Source of the DNA: G965276675 sp965276675
GTDB taxonomy: Bacteria; Acidobacteriota; Terriglobia; Terriglobales; Acidobacteriaceae
Reading direction: 5' to 3'
Length of the DNA: 64,000 nt
Assembly (NCBI GenBank): GCA_965276675.1
Contig: OZ255624.1
Coordinates: forward strand, 248,001 to 312,000
The notes under the pieces are model-generated. The model was given only the letters and a program-made list of their open reading frames with translations. It was not told the DNA's origin and searched no databases. The position numbers and the translations under genes were made by a program. Positions 1 through 8,306 of this stretch are shown here, one piece after another (within the stretch, counting starts at the first letter, position 1; each line of letters begins with the position of its first letter).

Positions 1-501
1 AAAAGTCTGGTCCGGCAGCCCCGCCCGCTCATTCGCCTGCGCGTCGACCAGCCGTTCGCGCTCGCGGGGTAGCACCAGCTCGCTGTTGTCGACGAGCGGC
101 ATGCCGTGTTCCGCAGCGAACTCCTCCGCCCCAGGGCCCACGAAGTAGACGTGCGGGCTCTTGTCCAGCACCAGGCGGGCGGCATGAATCGGATTACGGA
201 GCCGCTCGACGCACGCAACGCCGCCGGCGCGCATGGTACCGCCATCCATCAGCAGCGCGTCCAACTGGACGCGACCATCGCGGGTGAGAAAGCTGCCGCG
301 GCCGGCGTCAAAGGTCTCGTCATCCTCCAGCACCGCAACCGCAGCCTCTACGGCGTCCAGTGCAGAGGCGCCATGTCCGAGCAGCGCATATCCGGCGGCA
401 AGTGCGTTGCGAACACCATTGCTATGCGCTTCGAGCGCGTCATCGGGGATAGCCCAGGCACCGCCATGGACCAGCAAAATAGGTGAGGTTTGATGGGGCA
501 T
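1..501 (-). CDS. Isoaspartyl peptidase / type 2 L-asparaginase, N-terminal part (cut by window edge)
   Basis: The frame is open from an ATG at 501 to the window edge (167 codons), so the C-terminal half is missing. The start reads MPHQTSPILLVHGGAWAIP; the LVHGGAW block, a following DAVEAAVAVLEDD stretch and FDAGRGS are typical of the alpha subunit of the Ntn-hydrolase asparaginase family (plant-type asparaginase, IaaA). Family members cleave beta-aspartyl dipeptides or asparagine after autoproteolysis at a Thr that here lies beyond the edge, so activity cannot be judged. It follows the phosphatidyltransferase gene by 56 bases on the same strand and may share its transcript. Confidence 0.85.
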   Translation of the reverse strand, partial: MPHQTSPILLVHGGAWAIPDDALEAHSNGVRNALAAGYALLGHGASALDAVEAAVAVLEDDETFDAGRGSFLTRDGRVQLDALLMDGGTMRAGGVACVERLRNPIHAARLVLDKSPHVYFVGPGAEEFAAEHGMPLVDNSELVLPRERERLVDAQANERAGLPDQTF

Positions 502-557
502 GCAGGCTTGATTCTAAGGTATTGGCCGTCGGTGTCGGGCGTACGGGCCGGGATAGG

Positions 558-1286
558 CTACGCTTGCGGCGTGTTGGAGGCGGAGAGGTACTCAACCTGC
601 TCTGTAAGCGGCGCAGGCACAGGCTTTGTGGCGGGCATGCGCAGCACGATGGGGCGCGTATCGGCTCCCGGGGGCACGTGTTTGGTCTTCTGGTAGGTGT
701 AGTAGATCCGGTGGATGACAGTAATCGTCGACAAAACCGCCAGCACCCAAAGCGCTGGACCCATGGTGCCCCAGCGGGCGCCAAGCGCGCCGAGAATGAT
801 GAGCACCACGCGCTCCGGGCGCTCCATGAATCCCACCTTGCAGGAGCCGATCAGAGCCTCGGAGCGGGCGCGCGTGTAGCTGACCATAAGCGAGGTGATC
901 ATCACAAAGGCGGCGAGTACGACATAAAAGAACCGATTGCCGCGCGCATAAAAGACCAGCAAGCCGAAGAAGAGAACCACATCGGAGTAGCGGTCGATCA
1001 CCGAATCGAAGAACGCGCCAAAGAGCGTGACCTGATCGGTCTGGCGCGCGACCCTGCCGTCCGCCATGTCGAAGATGCCGGCGCCGATGATCACCAGACC
1101 CGCATAAAGGAAGAAGCGGACGTAGTTATGGGCATTGGCAAAGCCGAAGAAGATAGCCGCAATCGTGTTGATAACGAGACCAAGGAAGGTCAGAATGTTC
1201 GGCGAGATACGCGTGAGCGCAAGGCCGTTCACAATCGACTGCAGGATGACGCCGCACCCGCGGCCGAAGCCCCCCGTCCAGCTCAT
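558..1286 (-). CDS. CDP-alcohol phosphatidyltransferase family membrane protein
   Basis: This 242-residue protein carries the full family signature D-x2-D-G-x2-A-R-x8-G-x3-D-x3-D in the segment beginning DMADGRVARQTD (about residues 73-97), which binds the metal ions and the CDP-alcohol. About six hydrophobic membrane segments surround it. The family joins a CDP-activated lipid to an alcohol such as glycerol-3-phosphate or inositol phosphate in the inner membrane; the acceptor cannot be told from sequence. The start codon overlaps the greA stop as ATGA, so translation is probably coupled to greA. Confidence 0.85.
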   Translation of the reverse strand: MSWTGGFGRGCGVILQSIVNGLALTRISPNILTFLGLVINTIAAIFFGFANAHNYVRFFLYAGLVIIGAGIFDMADGRVARQTDQVTLFGAFFDSVIDRYSDVVLFFGLLVFYARGNRFFYVVLAAFVMITSLMVSYTRARSEALIGSCKVGFMERPERVVLIILGALGARWGTMGPALWVLAVLSTITVIHRIYYTYQKTKHVPPGADTRPIVLRMPATKPVPAPLTEQVEYLSASNTPQA

Positions 1287-1774
1287 TGCAGCTCTTCCCT
1301 CGATTCAGGATCGTCGTGGATGGTGGTCAGCTTGAGAATTTCCAGCTCGCGCTTGCCATTCGGCGTGACCACGGTGACCATGTCGCCGACCTTCTTGCCG
1401 ATCAGGGAGCGGCCGATGGGCGACGTGGTCGAGATCAGCCCTTTGCCCACGTCCGACTCCTCGGAGGTGACAAGCTTGTACTCGATCTCCTCGTCCTTGG
1501 TCGTGTCAAAGACGCGGACGGTGGAGCCAAAGGCGATCTTGTCATGCGGAATATTAGCCAGGTTAACCAGCGCCAACTCGGCCATGCGAGACTTCAGCTG
1601 CCCCAGGCGCGCATTTACGAACTCCTGACGCTGCTTGGCCATGTGATATTCGGCATTTTCGCTCAGGTCACCGAGTGCCGCCGCTTTCTTGATCTCTTGC
1701 GGCAGCTCGTGCGTCAGCTCGTGTTCCATCTGGCGAATCTGTTCTTCCAGCTTTTTCTTAATGTGTTCAGGCAT
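1283..1774 (-). CDS. greA: Transcription elongation factor GreA
   Basis: The 163-residue product fits the usual GreA length of about 158. It has the N-terminal coiled coil (MPEHIKKKLEEQIRQMEHEL onward) with the GDLSENAEYH tip motif, whose acidic residues are inserted into the RNA polymerase secondary channel to trigger cleavage of backtracked RNA, and a C-terminal FKBP-like domain with SPIGRSLIGKKVGD. An upstream in-frame start would add 24 residues rich in Pro and Ser with no family match, so the internal Met at 1774 is preferred, although no clear Shine-Dalgarno sequence precedes it. The last codons overlap the next gene by 4 bases. Confidence 0.95.
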   Translation of the reverse strand: MPEHIKKKLEEQIRQMEHELTHELPQEIKKAAALGDLSENAEYHMAKQRQEFVNARLGQLKSRMAELALVNLANIPHDKIAFGSTVRVFDTTKDEEIEYKLVTSEESDVGKGLISTTSPIGRSLIGKKVGDMVTVVTPNGKRELEILKLTTIHDDPESREELQ

Positions 1775-1963
1775 GCTTGGGATCCATGACGGCGAGGGAT
1801 GGCTAGCCGCTAGGAGCGGCCGGGCCGGGTGACCGCCAAACAGCAATTATACGATGAATGGTCCTTCTCATGATGGCATACACGCCAAAACCGCTATTTA
1901 GCAGTCGGTTTGGATGCGCACGCGGAATGAGCCTTCTGGCCTCAATGTGTAGCCCCCAACATG

Positions 1964-2341
1964 TCAGATACGGCCTTCCTTGCGCAGCGCTGCTATCTCA
2001 TCTTCAGTAAATACCCGGGACCGGATCAGGAATCGGACGCCCTCCGGACCCTCCAGCGAAAACATCCCGCCGCGCCCGGGCACCACATCGAGAATCAACT
2101 GCGTGTGCTTCCAGTACTCGAACTGGCTGCGGCTCATATAGAAGGGCGTATCGCCGAGCGTGGCGAGCAGCACGTCTCCATCGCCCACCAGGAACTCGCC
2201 GCGCGGATAACACATTGGCGAGCTGCCATCGCAGCAGCCGCCGGACTGATGAAACATCAGCGCGCCGTGTTTCGCGGCGAGCATATGCATCAGTTCGGCA
2301 GCAGCTGCTGTGCGAACGACCTGCTCCGGTGCTTCCCTCAC
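1964..2341 (-). CDS. DUF779 family protein (aldehyde dehydrogenase partner)
   Basis: The 125-residue protein has the DUF779 hallmarks: a FHQSGGCCDGSSPMCYP cysteine cluster near residue 31, SQFEYWKHTQLILDV and a C-terminal GVRFLIRSRVF block. The family has no established activity; the cysteines suggest metal or redox binding. The gene starts with GTG immediately after the aldB stop (TAAGTG), a tight junction, and DUF779 genes are known to accompany acetaldehyde dehydrogenases. A role in the maturation or function of that enzyme is inference. Confidence 0.85.
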   Translation of the reverse strand: MREAPEQVVRTAAAAELMHMLAAKHGALMFHQSGGCCDGSSPMCYPRGEFLVGDGDVLLATLGDTPFYMSRSQFEYWKHTQLILDVVPGRGGMFSLEGPEGVRFLIRSRVFTEDEIAALRKEGRI

Positions 2342-3871
2342 TTAGAAGAAACCCATTGCATTCGGGCTATAACTGACTAACTGGTTTTTCGTCTGCTGGT
2401 AGTGCTCGAGCATCATCTTATGGTTCTCACGACCGATACCGGATTGCTTGTAACCACCAAAGGCCGCATGTGCCGGGTATAAGTGATAGCAGTTGGTCCA
2501 GACACGTCCCGCCTGGATACCTCGGCCCAGGTGATACGCCCGATTAATGTCCCGTGTCCAGACGCCCGCACCAAGTCCGTACAGGGTATCGTTCGCAAGC
2601 GCGAGCGCTTCGTCTTCATCGTGGAAGGTCGTCACCGAAACTACCGGCCCGAAGATCTCCTCCTGGAAGATGCGCATCTTGTTATGACCCTTGAAGATCG
2701 TCGGCTCGACATAATAGCCACCAGTTAGGTCGCCTTCTAAATCTGCCCGCTTGCCACCTGTCAACAGCTCTGCGCCTTCCTGCTTGCCGATGTCGATGTA
2801 GGAGAGAATCTTCTCCATCTGCTCGCTTGAGGCCTGCGCACCCATCATGGTGGTCTTATCGAGCGGGTTCGCCTGGCGGATCGCCTTCACACGCTTGATG
2901 GCGCGTTCCATGAACTGGTCGTATACAGTGTCTTGAATCAGCGCCCGCGAAGGACACGTACATACCTCGCCCTGGTTCAACGCGAACATCGCGAAGCCTT
3001 CGAGCGACTTATCGAAGAAGGCATCGTCGGCATTTGCCACGTCGGCGAAAAAGATATTCGGTGACTTGCCGCCCAGCTCGAGCGTGACCGGGATAATGTT
3101 TTGCGAGGCGTACTGCATGATGAGCCGGCCGGTTGTCGTCTCGCCGGTAAAGGCAACTTTTTGAACGCGCGGGCTCGATGCCAGCGGCTTGCCTGCCTCA
3201 AGGCCGAAGCCATTCACGATATTCAGCACGCCGGGCGGCAGAATGTCCGCGATCAACTCCATCAAAACGAGAATGGAGAGCGGTGTCTGCTCGGCTGGCT
3301 TCAACACTACGGCGTTGCCGGCGGCGAGTGCCGGCGCAAGCTTCCACGTCGCCATGAGGATTGGAAAGTTCCACGGAATGATGAGCCCGATGACTCCGAG
3401 CGGCTCATGATAGTGATACGCGACTGTGGTCGAATCGATCTCGGAGATGCCGCCCTCCTGCGCGCGGATCACGCCTGCAAAGTAACGGAAGTGATCGATC
3501 GCGAGCGGCAGATCGGCGGCCATCGTCTCGCGGATCGCCTTTCCGTTATCCCAGGTCTCGACCGTGGCGAGCAGCTCGAGGTTCTCCTCCATGCGCTGCG
3601 CAATCTGTTCGAGCATGCGCCCACGCTCGGCGACCGATGTCTTGCCCCAGGCCGTCTTGGCTGCGTGAGCGGCATCCAGCGCGCGGTCTACGTCCCCTGC
3701 ATTCGAGCGGGGAATCTCACACAGGACCTGTCCGGTAACCGGAGTGACATTCTCAAAGTAAGCGCCGGAGGCGGGAGCCACCCATTCGCCACCGATGTAG
3801 TTCCCGTATTGTTTGCGGATCGATACAGGAAAGCCATAGCTTCCAGGCCGAAGCGCGGTAAGAGTCGCCAT
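2342..3871 (-). CDS. aldB: Aldehyde dehydrogenase, AldB/ExaC type
   Basis: The 509-residue product closely follows E. coli AldB along its length, including YGFPVSIRKQYGNYIGGEW, the NAD-binding GLIIPWNFPILMA block, the general base region VTLELGGKSPN and the catalytic cysteine in FALNQGEVCTCPSRAL, ending in EHYQQTKNQLVSYS. It should oxidise acetaldehyde or similar short aldehydes with NAD(P). The start at 3871 is chosen because AGAAGGAG lies 8 bases upstream. A second in-frame ATG at 3943, also preceded by GAGGAGG, would add 24 residues; between the two lies a perfect hairpin (ACCGGC-TGAGC-GCCGGT on the coding strand, 3890-3906) that may affect start choice. Confidence 0.93.
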   Translation of the reverse strand: MATLTALRPGSYGFPVSIRKQYGNYIGGEWVAPASGAYFENVTPVTGQVLCEIPRSNAGDVDRALDAAHAAKTAWGKTSVAERGRMLEQIAQRMEENLELLATVETWDNGKAIRETMAADLPLAIDHFRYFAGVIRAQEGGISEIDSTTVAYHYHEPLGVIGLIIPWNFPILMATWKLAPALAAGNAVVLKPAEQTPLSILVLMELIADILPPGVLNIVNGFGLEAGKPLASSPRVQKVAFTGETTTGRLIMQYASQNIIPVTLELGGKSPNIFFADVANADDAFFDKSLEGFAMFALNQGEVCTCPSRALIQDTVYDQFMERAIKRVKAIRQANPLDKTTMMGAQASSEQMEKILSYIDIGKQEGAELLTGGKRADLEGDLTGGYYVEPTIFKGHNKMRIFQEEIFGPVVSVTTFHDEDEALALANDTLYGLGAGVWTRDINRAYHLGRGIQAGRVWTNCYHLYPAHAAFGGYKQSGIGRENHKMMLEHYQQTKNQLVSYSPNAMGFF

Positions 3872-4048
3872 GATGTGTACTCCTTCTGGACCGGCGCTCA
3901 GCCGGTCGGCAGTGAACGGCTTAAGCCGCTCTTTGCCACGCATTCTAGTCCTCCTCAAACAGCTCTGTCTTTGTGGCGCCATTTTTACTTCTTCATTCCG
4001 AGTAGGTTGTCGAAGTTTTATGCACCAGAGGCCGAAGCCGGTATCTCA

Positions 4049-4077
4049 CGATGCAGAAGGTGGAGGTTGCCCGGTTC
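4049..4077. other. Left attachment repeat (attL) of the mnmE-targeted element
   Basis: The 17 bases CGATGCAGAAGGTGGAG at 4049-4065 are an exact direct copy of 19353-19369, the 3' end of mnmE. After five mismatches, CCGGTTC (4071-4077) matches again at 19375-19381. On the other strand this is the stretch coding for the STFCI residues of the mnmE C-terminus, a known integration site of SGI1-type elements. It lies upstream of aldB, where no mnmE sequence is otherwise expected, so it is read as the distal copy made by site-specific insertion. The 3872-4231 interval holds this repeat and the arm-like sites and no gene. Confidence 0.8.
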
Positions 4078-4116
4078 TTGGCTTTATAGGGACAATCCTC
4101 GTCCGGTAAGGCGGTC

Positions 4117-4146
4117 GTGGACAACGACGTGGTCAACATTGTCCAA
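4117..4146. promoter_or_regulatory. Left-end arm-type integrase sites (TTGTCCAC-like)
   Basis: GTGGACAA at 4117-4124 (the complement of TTGTCCAC) and TTGTCCAA at 4139-4146 face each other just inside the left attachment repeat. The same 8-mer occurs three times just inside the right end. Arm-type sites at both ends are expected for tyrosine-recombinase elements; the assignment is inference from position and repetition. Confidence 0.5.
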
Positions 4147-4231
4147 ACGAATGAAACATTTCGTATAGTTAAGATGTCGTCTGCTCGCCCGACGTTTTGG
4201 CTCGCGCAAAATAGGAACCCTCAGCCATTCC

Positions 4232-5429
4232 ATGTCCAAGACGCCTGAACAACTCGCGCGAGAAGAGATCGATCTCCTGCTCTCGCGTGCTGGCTGGGTG
4301 CTCCAAGACAAAGATCAGTTCGACCGTAACGCCTCAGAGGGGGTTGCAGTTCGCGAATTTGCGCTGCCAAACGGAGAGTGTGATTACTTGCTCTTCGTGG
4401 CGGGCAAAGCGGCCGGCACAATTGAGGCGAAGAAGGCTGGATCCACCCTGAGCGGCGTGGAGGGGCAGTCTGCAAAGTACATCGTTAAGCTTCCAGAGCA
4501 TCTGGCGCGTTGGTCGGACCGTTTGGTCTTTCACTACGAATCGACGGGTGCGGAGACGTACTTCTGCGACCGGCGCGATCCGCAGGCTCGGTCCCGGTCG
4601 ATCTTCGCATTCCATACGCCAGGGACTCTTCACGCTTGGCTCAGGGACGAGCAGACGTTGCGCTCGAGGCTTCGGCAGATGCCCCCTTTGGATGTCTCCG
4701 GCCTGCGGGACTGTCAGGTTGGCGCGATACGGGGACTGGACGCCTCGCTTGCACTCGATAAGTCACGGGCTCTGATCCAGATGGCCACGGGCGCTGGAAA
4801 GACATTTACTGCGTGCACCTTCAGCTGGCGCTTGCTGAACTTCGCGAAGGCGAAGCGCATTCTCTTCCTCGTCGACCGGAACAACCTGGGCGACCAGACC
4901 CTCAAGGAATACCAGAACTACGATCCTCCCGGCTCAGGGCGCAAGTTCGACAAAACGTACATCGTCCAGCATCTCCATAGCAACCGGATCGACCCTGACG
5001 CCAAGGTTGTCATCACCACCATCCAGCGGCTGTATGCAATGCTGCAGGGGCGCGAACTCGACGAGTCCGCCGAAGAGACATCTGCTTTCGAGACCTGGAC
5101 GAATGAAGACGGCGATCTGAACCCCGTCTCCTACAACCCGGCCCTGCCCATCGAGCACTTCGACTTCATCGTCACAGACGAGTGCCACCGGTCGATCTAC
5201 CTGCGGCGTTTGGCGTCAGGTCCTGGAGTACTTCGATGTCCACCTGATCGGTCTCACTGCAACACCTTCATCGCACACGCTGGGATTCTTCAAACAGAAT
5301 TTGGTTGCGGAATACCCCTATGAACAGTCGGTCGCTGACGGCGTAAATGTAGGATTCGAGGTGTTTCGTATTCGCACGTTGGTCGGCGAGCACGGCGGCA
5401 CGGTCAACTCCGAATACCACGTCCGATGA
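4232..5429 (+). pseudogene. hsdR: Type I restriction endonuclease subunit HsdR, frameshifted and truncated
   Basis: The first about 320 residues match HsdR: a nuclease core with CDYLLF and GTIEAKK (the D...ExK pattern), then a helicase motor with Walker A MATGAGKTFTA and the DECH box in VTDECHRSIY. At about 5203-5210 one extra base shifts the frame; the correct frame resumes as WRQVLEYFDVHLIGLTATPS (motif III, TAT) and runs to a stop at 5427-5429. The sequence then switches to an unrelated amidohydrolase, so more than half of the usual roughly 1000-residue protein is missing. No hsdM or hsdS lies nearby. It is the first gene inside the left end of the element and cannot make a working restriction subunit. 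Confidence 0.85.
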
Positions 5430-5905
5430 TCTATGGACGTACGGCTGCTCGACACGCGGACGCTGAGGAAATGGATCAGATCTATGCGGTGGCCGCACGC
5501 CTGCACGCTCCGCTGTATCTTCATCCTCAGAATCCTGGTGAGTCCGTTCGCAATGCTTATTACAGGGGATTTGGTCATAAGATCGATGAAATGTTTGCGT
5601 CCTTCGGTCTTGGCTACTACTACGAGACCGGGGTTGAGTTGCTCCGCATGATCTTTTCCGGCGTCTTCGATCGCCACCCCGATCTGCAGGTCATCATCGG
5701 CCATTGGGGCGAAGTCATTCTCTTCTTTCTGGAGCACATTGCGTTGATGCAGACACTCGGTGGAATGCATTTGGAACGACCGCTGGCCGACTACTTTCAG
5801 CAGAACGTATGGGTTACGGGAAGCGGGCTGTTAAGTGAGCGCTACTTGCGATGGGCCGGAGAAGTCGTAGGCTTTGATCGGACCCTCTGTGGCCAGATGT
5901 CTTGA
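5426..5905 (+). pseudogene. Amidohydrolase (TIM-barrel, amidohydrolase 2 type) internal fragment
   Basis: Residues 1-153 of this 159-codon frame resemble the middle of amidohydrolase family 2 proteins: LHAPLYLHPQNPGESVRNAYY, then ELLRMIFSGVFDRHPDLQVIIGHWGE, which carries the conserved HPDLxxIxGHxGE metal-site block. The family normally has about 300-350 residues; both the N-terminal barrel strands and the C-terminal Asp-containing part are absent. The left joint is at the end of the hsdR remnant (about 5426) and the right joint is near 5882, where homology passes to a short-chain dehydrogenase start on the opposite strand. It is best read as a recombination relic. Confidence 0.7.
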
Positions 5906-5971
5906 AATAGCTGCGCCAATGCCTTTTGAAGCTCCGGTTACAACTGCGACTTTGTTGGTCAGCTTACCCAT
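5831..5971 (-). pseudogene. Short-chain dehydrogenase, N-terminal stub
   Basis: A 46-codon frame begins MGKLTNKVAVVTGASKGIGA with a good ribosome binding site (AGAGGA). Residues 1-30 are a classical SDR Rossmann start with the TGxxxGIG cofactor motif. Homology stops abruptly at about 5880 (after HLATEG), where the amidohydrolase fragment begins on the other strand; the rest of the frame is read-through. A full SDR would have about 250 residues, so the NxxN and YxxxK residues are gone. Confidence 0.7.
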
Positions 5972-6112
5972 GTTCGTCCTCTTTCAGTGAACTACTACTA
6001 CTTCGTTGGGGCAGGCGTGTATGACTCCTGCCATGCAAAATGACGAACTCTGGGACAACGACGATTGACCCGCAAGTGCCTTTGCCAAGTCAGCCTCAGC
6101 AATCTTCTCTGA

Positions 6113-6150
6113 GATACAGATGTGACGAAGCGATACAGATGTGACGAAGC
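6113..6150. repeat. 19-bp tandem duplication between divergent SDR stub and tetR
   Basis: The unit GATACAGATGTGACGAAGC occurs twice head to tail (6113-6131 and 6132-6150). It lies in the 327-base gap 5972-6298 between the SDR stub and the tetR pseudogene, where a TetR operator would be expected, but the unit has no inverted symmetry that clearly marks it as one. Nothing else in this gap is recognisable. Confidence 0.6.
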
Positions 6151-6298
6151 GCCGGTATGCTTCAGTATTTTTGACTGATCGGTTGTATATTCCATCTTAG
6201 GGTTTAGCAATGACGCCTTTACCTCTGCCTGTAGGGCATTTGAAGCTGACGCTGGGTGCGTGAAGCTGTCGGGTTCTAGAGAGTGAAAGGAATCATGG

Positions 6299-6913
6299 AT
6301 GTCGAATGCAAAGAAGGTGCAGTCGAAGCCTGTGGGTCGCCCACGATCTTTCGACGAAGAGTTGGCGCTCGATCAGGCGATGTATGTCTTTTGGGAGAAG
6401 GGCTACGAAGGCGCTTCGCTCATCGACCTTACGGCGGCAATGGGCATCAATCGGGCCAGCATTTATGGTGTGTTCGGGAACAAGCAGGATTTGTTTCTCA
6501 AGGCTTTGAAGCGTTATATAGCACTCCGTGTACCATTTCACGAGGACGCACTGAAGGAATCTACGGCCTACAAGGTAGCCGAGCGATTTCTATCGCAGAC
6601 CGCTGTCTTCCTCACGCGACCAGGCTTCCCTCACGGTTGCTTGACAGTTCAGACTGCTTTGCCAGCTACCGAAGAGGGAGTAGAGGTCCGCTAGGAACTT
6701 ATCAGGGTGAGAGTTGGGGCTCAGAAGGCGTTGCAACAGCGCTTTGCACGAGCGAAGCGCGAAGGGGATCTCCCGAAGAGCGCTGATGTTAACAGCCTCG
6801 CCCGATTCATTACAGCGATCGATCAGAGCATGACCATTCAGGGCATCAATGGCGCGACCCGGGGGGAACTTCTTGATCTTGCGCGAACCGCGTTGCGAGC
6901 ATGGCCTGCGTAA
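6299..6913 (+). pseudogene. TetR/AcrR-family regulator interrupted by an in-frame stop
   Basis: The N-terminal part has the TetR helix-turn-helix (VGRPRSFDEELALDQAMYVF, then GASLIDLTAAMGINRASIYG). After EEGVEVR there is a TAG at 6692-6694, and the same frame continues as ELIRVRVGAQKALQQRFARA to a natural C-terminus ALRAWPA at 6913. Homologues usually read RQELI at this point, so CAG (Gln) to TAG is the simplest explanation. Total length without the stop would be 204 residues, normal for the family. AAAGGA 7 bases before the ATG at 6299 supports the start. A truncated 131-residue protein would keep the DNA-binding domain but lose most of the ligand/dimer domain. Confidence 0.85.
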
Positions 6914-6970
6914 GCGATAGACATGTTTGCAGCGCTTTGGAAGCATATTCTGGCCTTGCCTTCGCTCAGT

Positions 6971-7183
6971 TCAGTTGAGGCCGGCAAAACCAGTGCGAAG
7001 GCCCCCTGGCTCAATGATCGTGACTTTCACGTCGAGCGGCTCCATTTCCTTCGAAAGTGACTCCGCGAGTTGCTCCGGCCTGCGTGCTGCCGCTACGACA
7101 CGATCTCCTGCATCGAGGACTGCCTCCACAAAGGCACGTCCGAGACCACGCGAACTGCCGGTAATTAGCCAAACTTTAGACAT
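6971..7183 (-). pseudogene. Short-chain dehydrogenase with large internal deletion
   Basis: The start MSKVWLITGSSRGLGRAFVE has GGAGGGG upstream at 7183 and is a normal SDR cofactor-binding N-terminus, continuing to RVVAAARRPEQL at about residue 41. It then jumps to SKEMEPLDVKVTIIEPGGLRT, which in related enzymes lies about 110-120 residues later, just after the active site. The central NAG, Ser and YxxxK residues are missing, and the protein also ends early at GFAGLN. The join keeps the reading frame, giving a 70-residue product that cannot be an active oxidoreductase. Confidence 0.75.
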
Positions 7184-7241
7184 GAAACCCCTCCATGCAG
7201 GCGACGATGAGAGCGCTTGCTGCCTGCGGATACCCAGTTGA

Positions 7242-8231
7242 TTAGCTAAGGTGGTCATGCTCGACCACCACTTTCCCCAACGTGCCTGCGGAGACGAGTG
7301 CGTAGGCGGCATCGATGTCCCTGGTGGATAGCCGGTCCTCGTTGAGCAAAGGCTTTAACTTACCTGCTTCAGCAAGCGTGGCTGCCTGAGCCAAGATTTG
7401 CCCATGATGCACTCTGCCTTGGCCCGTAATCAGAGGTAGCAAGGTAAACACACCCGAGTAGCTGGCTGCACGGAAGGAGAGTGGAGCGAGAGAGTGTGAG
7501 CCCCATCCGAGGCAGCTGACGACATGGCCGGTATAACGCTTCACCGCCAGGAAGGAAGCATCCAGAGTTGCGCCGCCGACAGTGTCATATATGATGTCGA
7601 ATCCCTGACCTGCCGTACTCTCCTCCACATACTGCTCGACGGAAGAAGACCGGTAGTCGATCGCTATTGCTCCATAGCCCTCGACGATCTTCCTTTTGTC
7701 CGGTGAGACGGTTGCGAAGACCTGAGCACCGAGAGCACAAGCGATCTGGACGGCTACATGGCCGACGCCGTCGGCACCGGCGTGAATGAGGACAGTTTGG
7801 CCAGGATGCACTTTGGCGCGGTCCACCAGACCCTCCCATGCGGTGATCGTAATGAGCGGGAGCGCCGCTGCCTCTCGCATGGACAGGTTCCTGGGCTTGA
7901 GTGCCAGCAAGTTTGCATCGGCGGCAACAAACTCGGCGAGAGTCCCTTGTTCTCCACCGACGCCACCAACCATCCCATAGACTTCATTGCCGGGGCTGAA
8001 GGTCGTGACGCCGGGACCCACCTCTTCGACCGTTCCTGCCATGTCCATGCCTAAGATTGCCGGCAGCGATTGCTTTGCATGTGCCGCTTCTCCCGCACGA
8101 ATCTTGGTATCCAGTGGGTTGACGCCGCTCGCCTGGACTCGGACCAAGACGTGATTGGCTTCGGGCGTGGGGCGAGGAAGATCTACCTTCTGGAACTCGC
8201 CATTAGGACTGTTGACGATATAAGCGTTCAT
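7242..8231 (-). CDS. Zinc-independent alcohol dehydrogenase / quinone oxidoreductase (MDR superfamily)
   Basis: The 329-residue protein has the MDR architecture: a GroES-like N-domain (SGVNPLDTKIRAGE, LPAILGMDMAGTVEEVGPGV) and a Rossmann domain (VLIHAGADGVGHVAVQIA). The NADPH-binding loop usually reads GGAGGVG; here it is HAGADGVG, a modest change. No zinc-ligand Cys cluster is present, as in quinone oxidoreductases. The frame is intact, unlike most neighbours. It lies 58 bases upstream of the deleted SDR on the same strand. Confidence 0.85.
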   Translation of the reverse strand: MNAYIVNSPNGEFQKVDLPRPTPEANHVLVRVQASGVNPLDTKIRAGEAAHAKQSLPAILGMDMAGTVEEVGPGVTTFSPGNEVYGMVGGVGGEQGTLAEFVAADANLLALKPRNLSMREAAALPLITITAWEGLVDRAKVHPGQTVLIHAGADGVGHVAVQIACALGAQVFATVSPDKRKIVEGYGAIAIDYRSSSVEQYVEESTAGQGFDIIYDTVGGATLDASFLAVKRYTGHVVSCLGWGSHSLAPLSFRAASYSGVFTLLPLITGQGRVHHGQILAQAATLAEAGKLKPLLNEDRLSTRDIDAAYALVSAGTLGKVVVEHDHLS

Positions 8232-8306
8232 ATGGCTCCTCGGTCGTGCTTGTCGGTCATCCAGGGCGCTTCCAGATCAGCATCAAGGGCCGCGCGGTTT
8301 GGATTG

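Noticed and set aside
483..1628. Long plus-strand open frame opposite the phosphatidyltransferase and greA
   Set aside because: It is the antisense shadow of two well-supported genes and has no motif.
3101..4168. 355-codon plus-strand frame opposite aldB
   Set aside because: Shadow of aldB; it runs across the attachment repeat.
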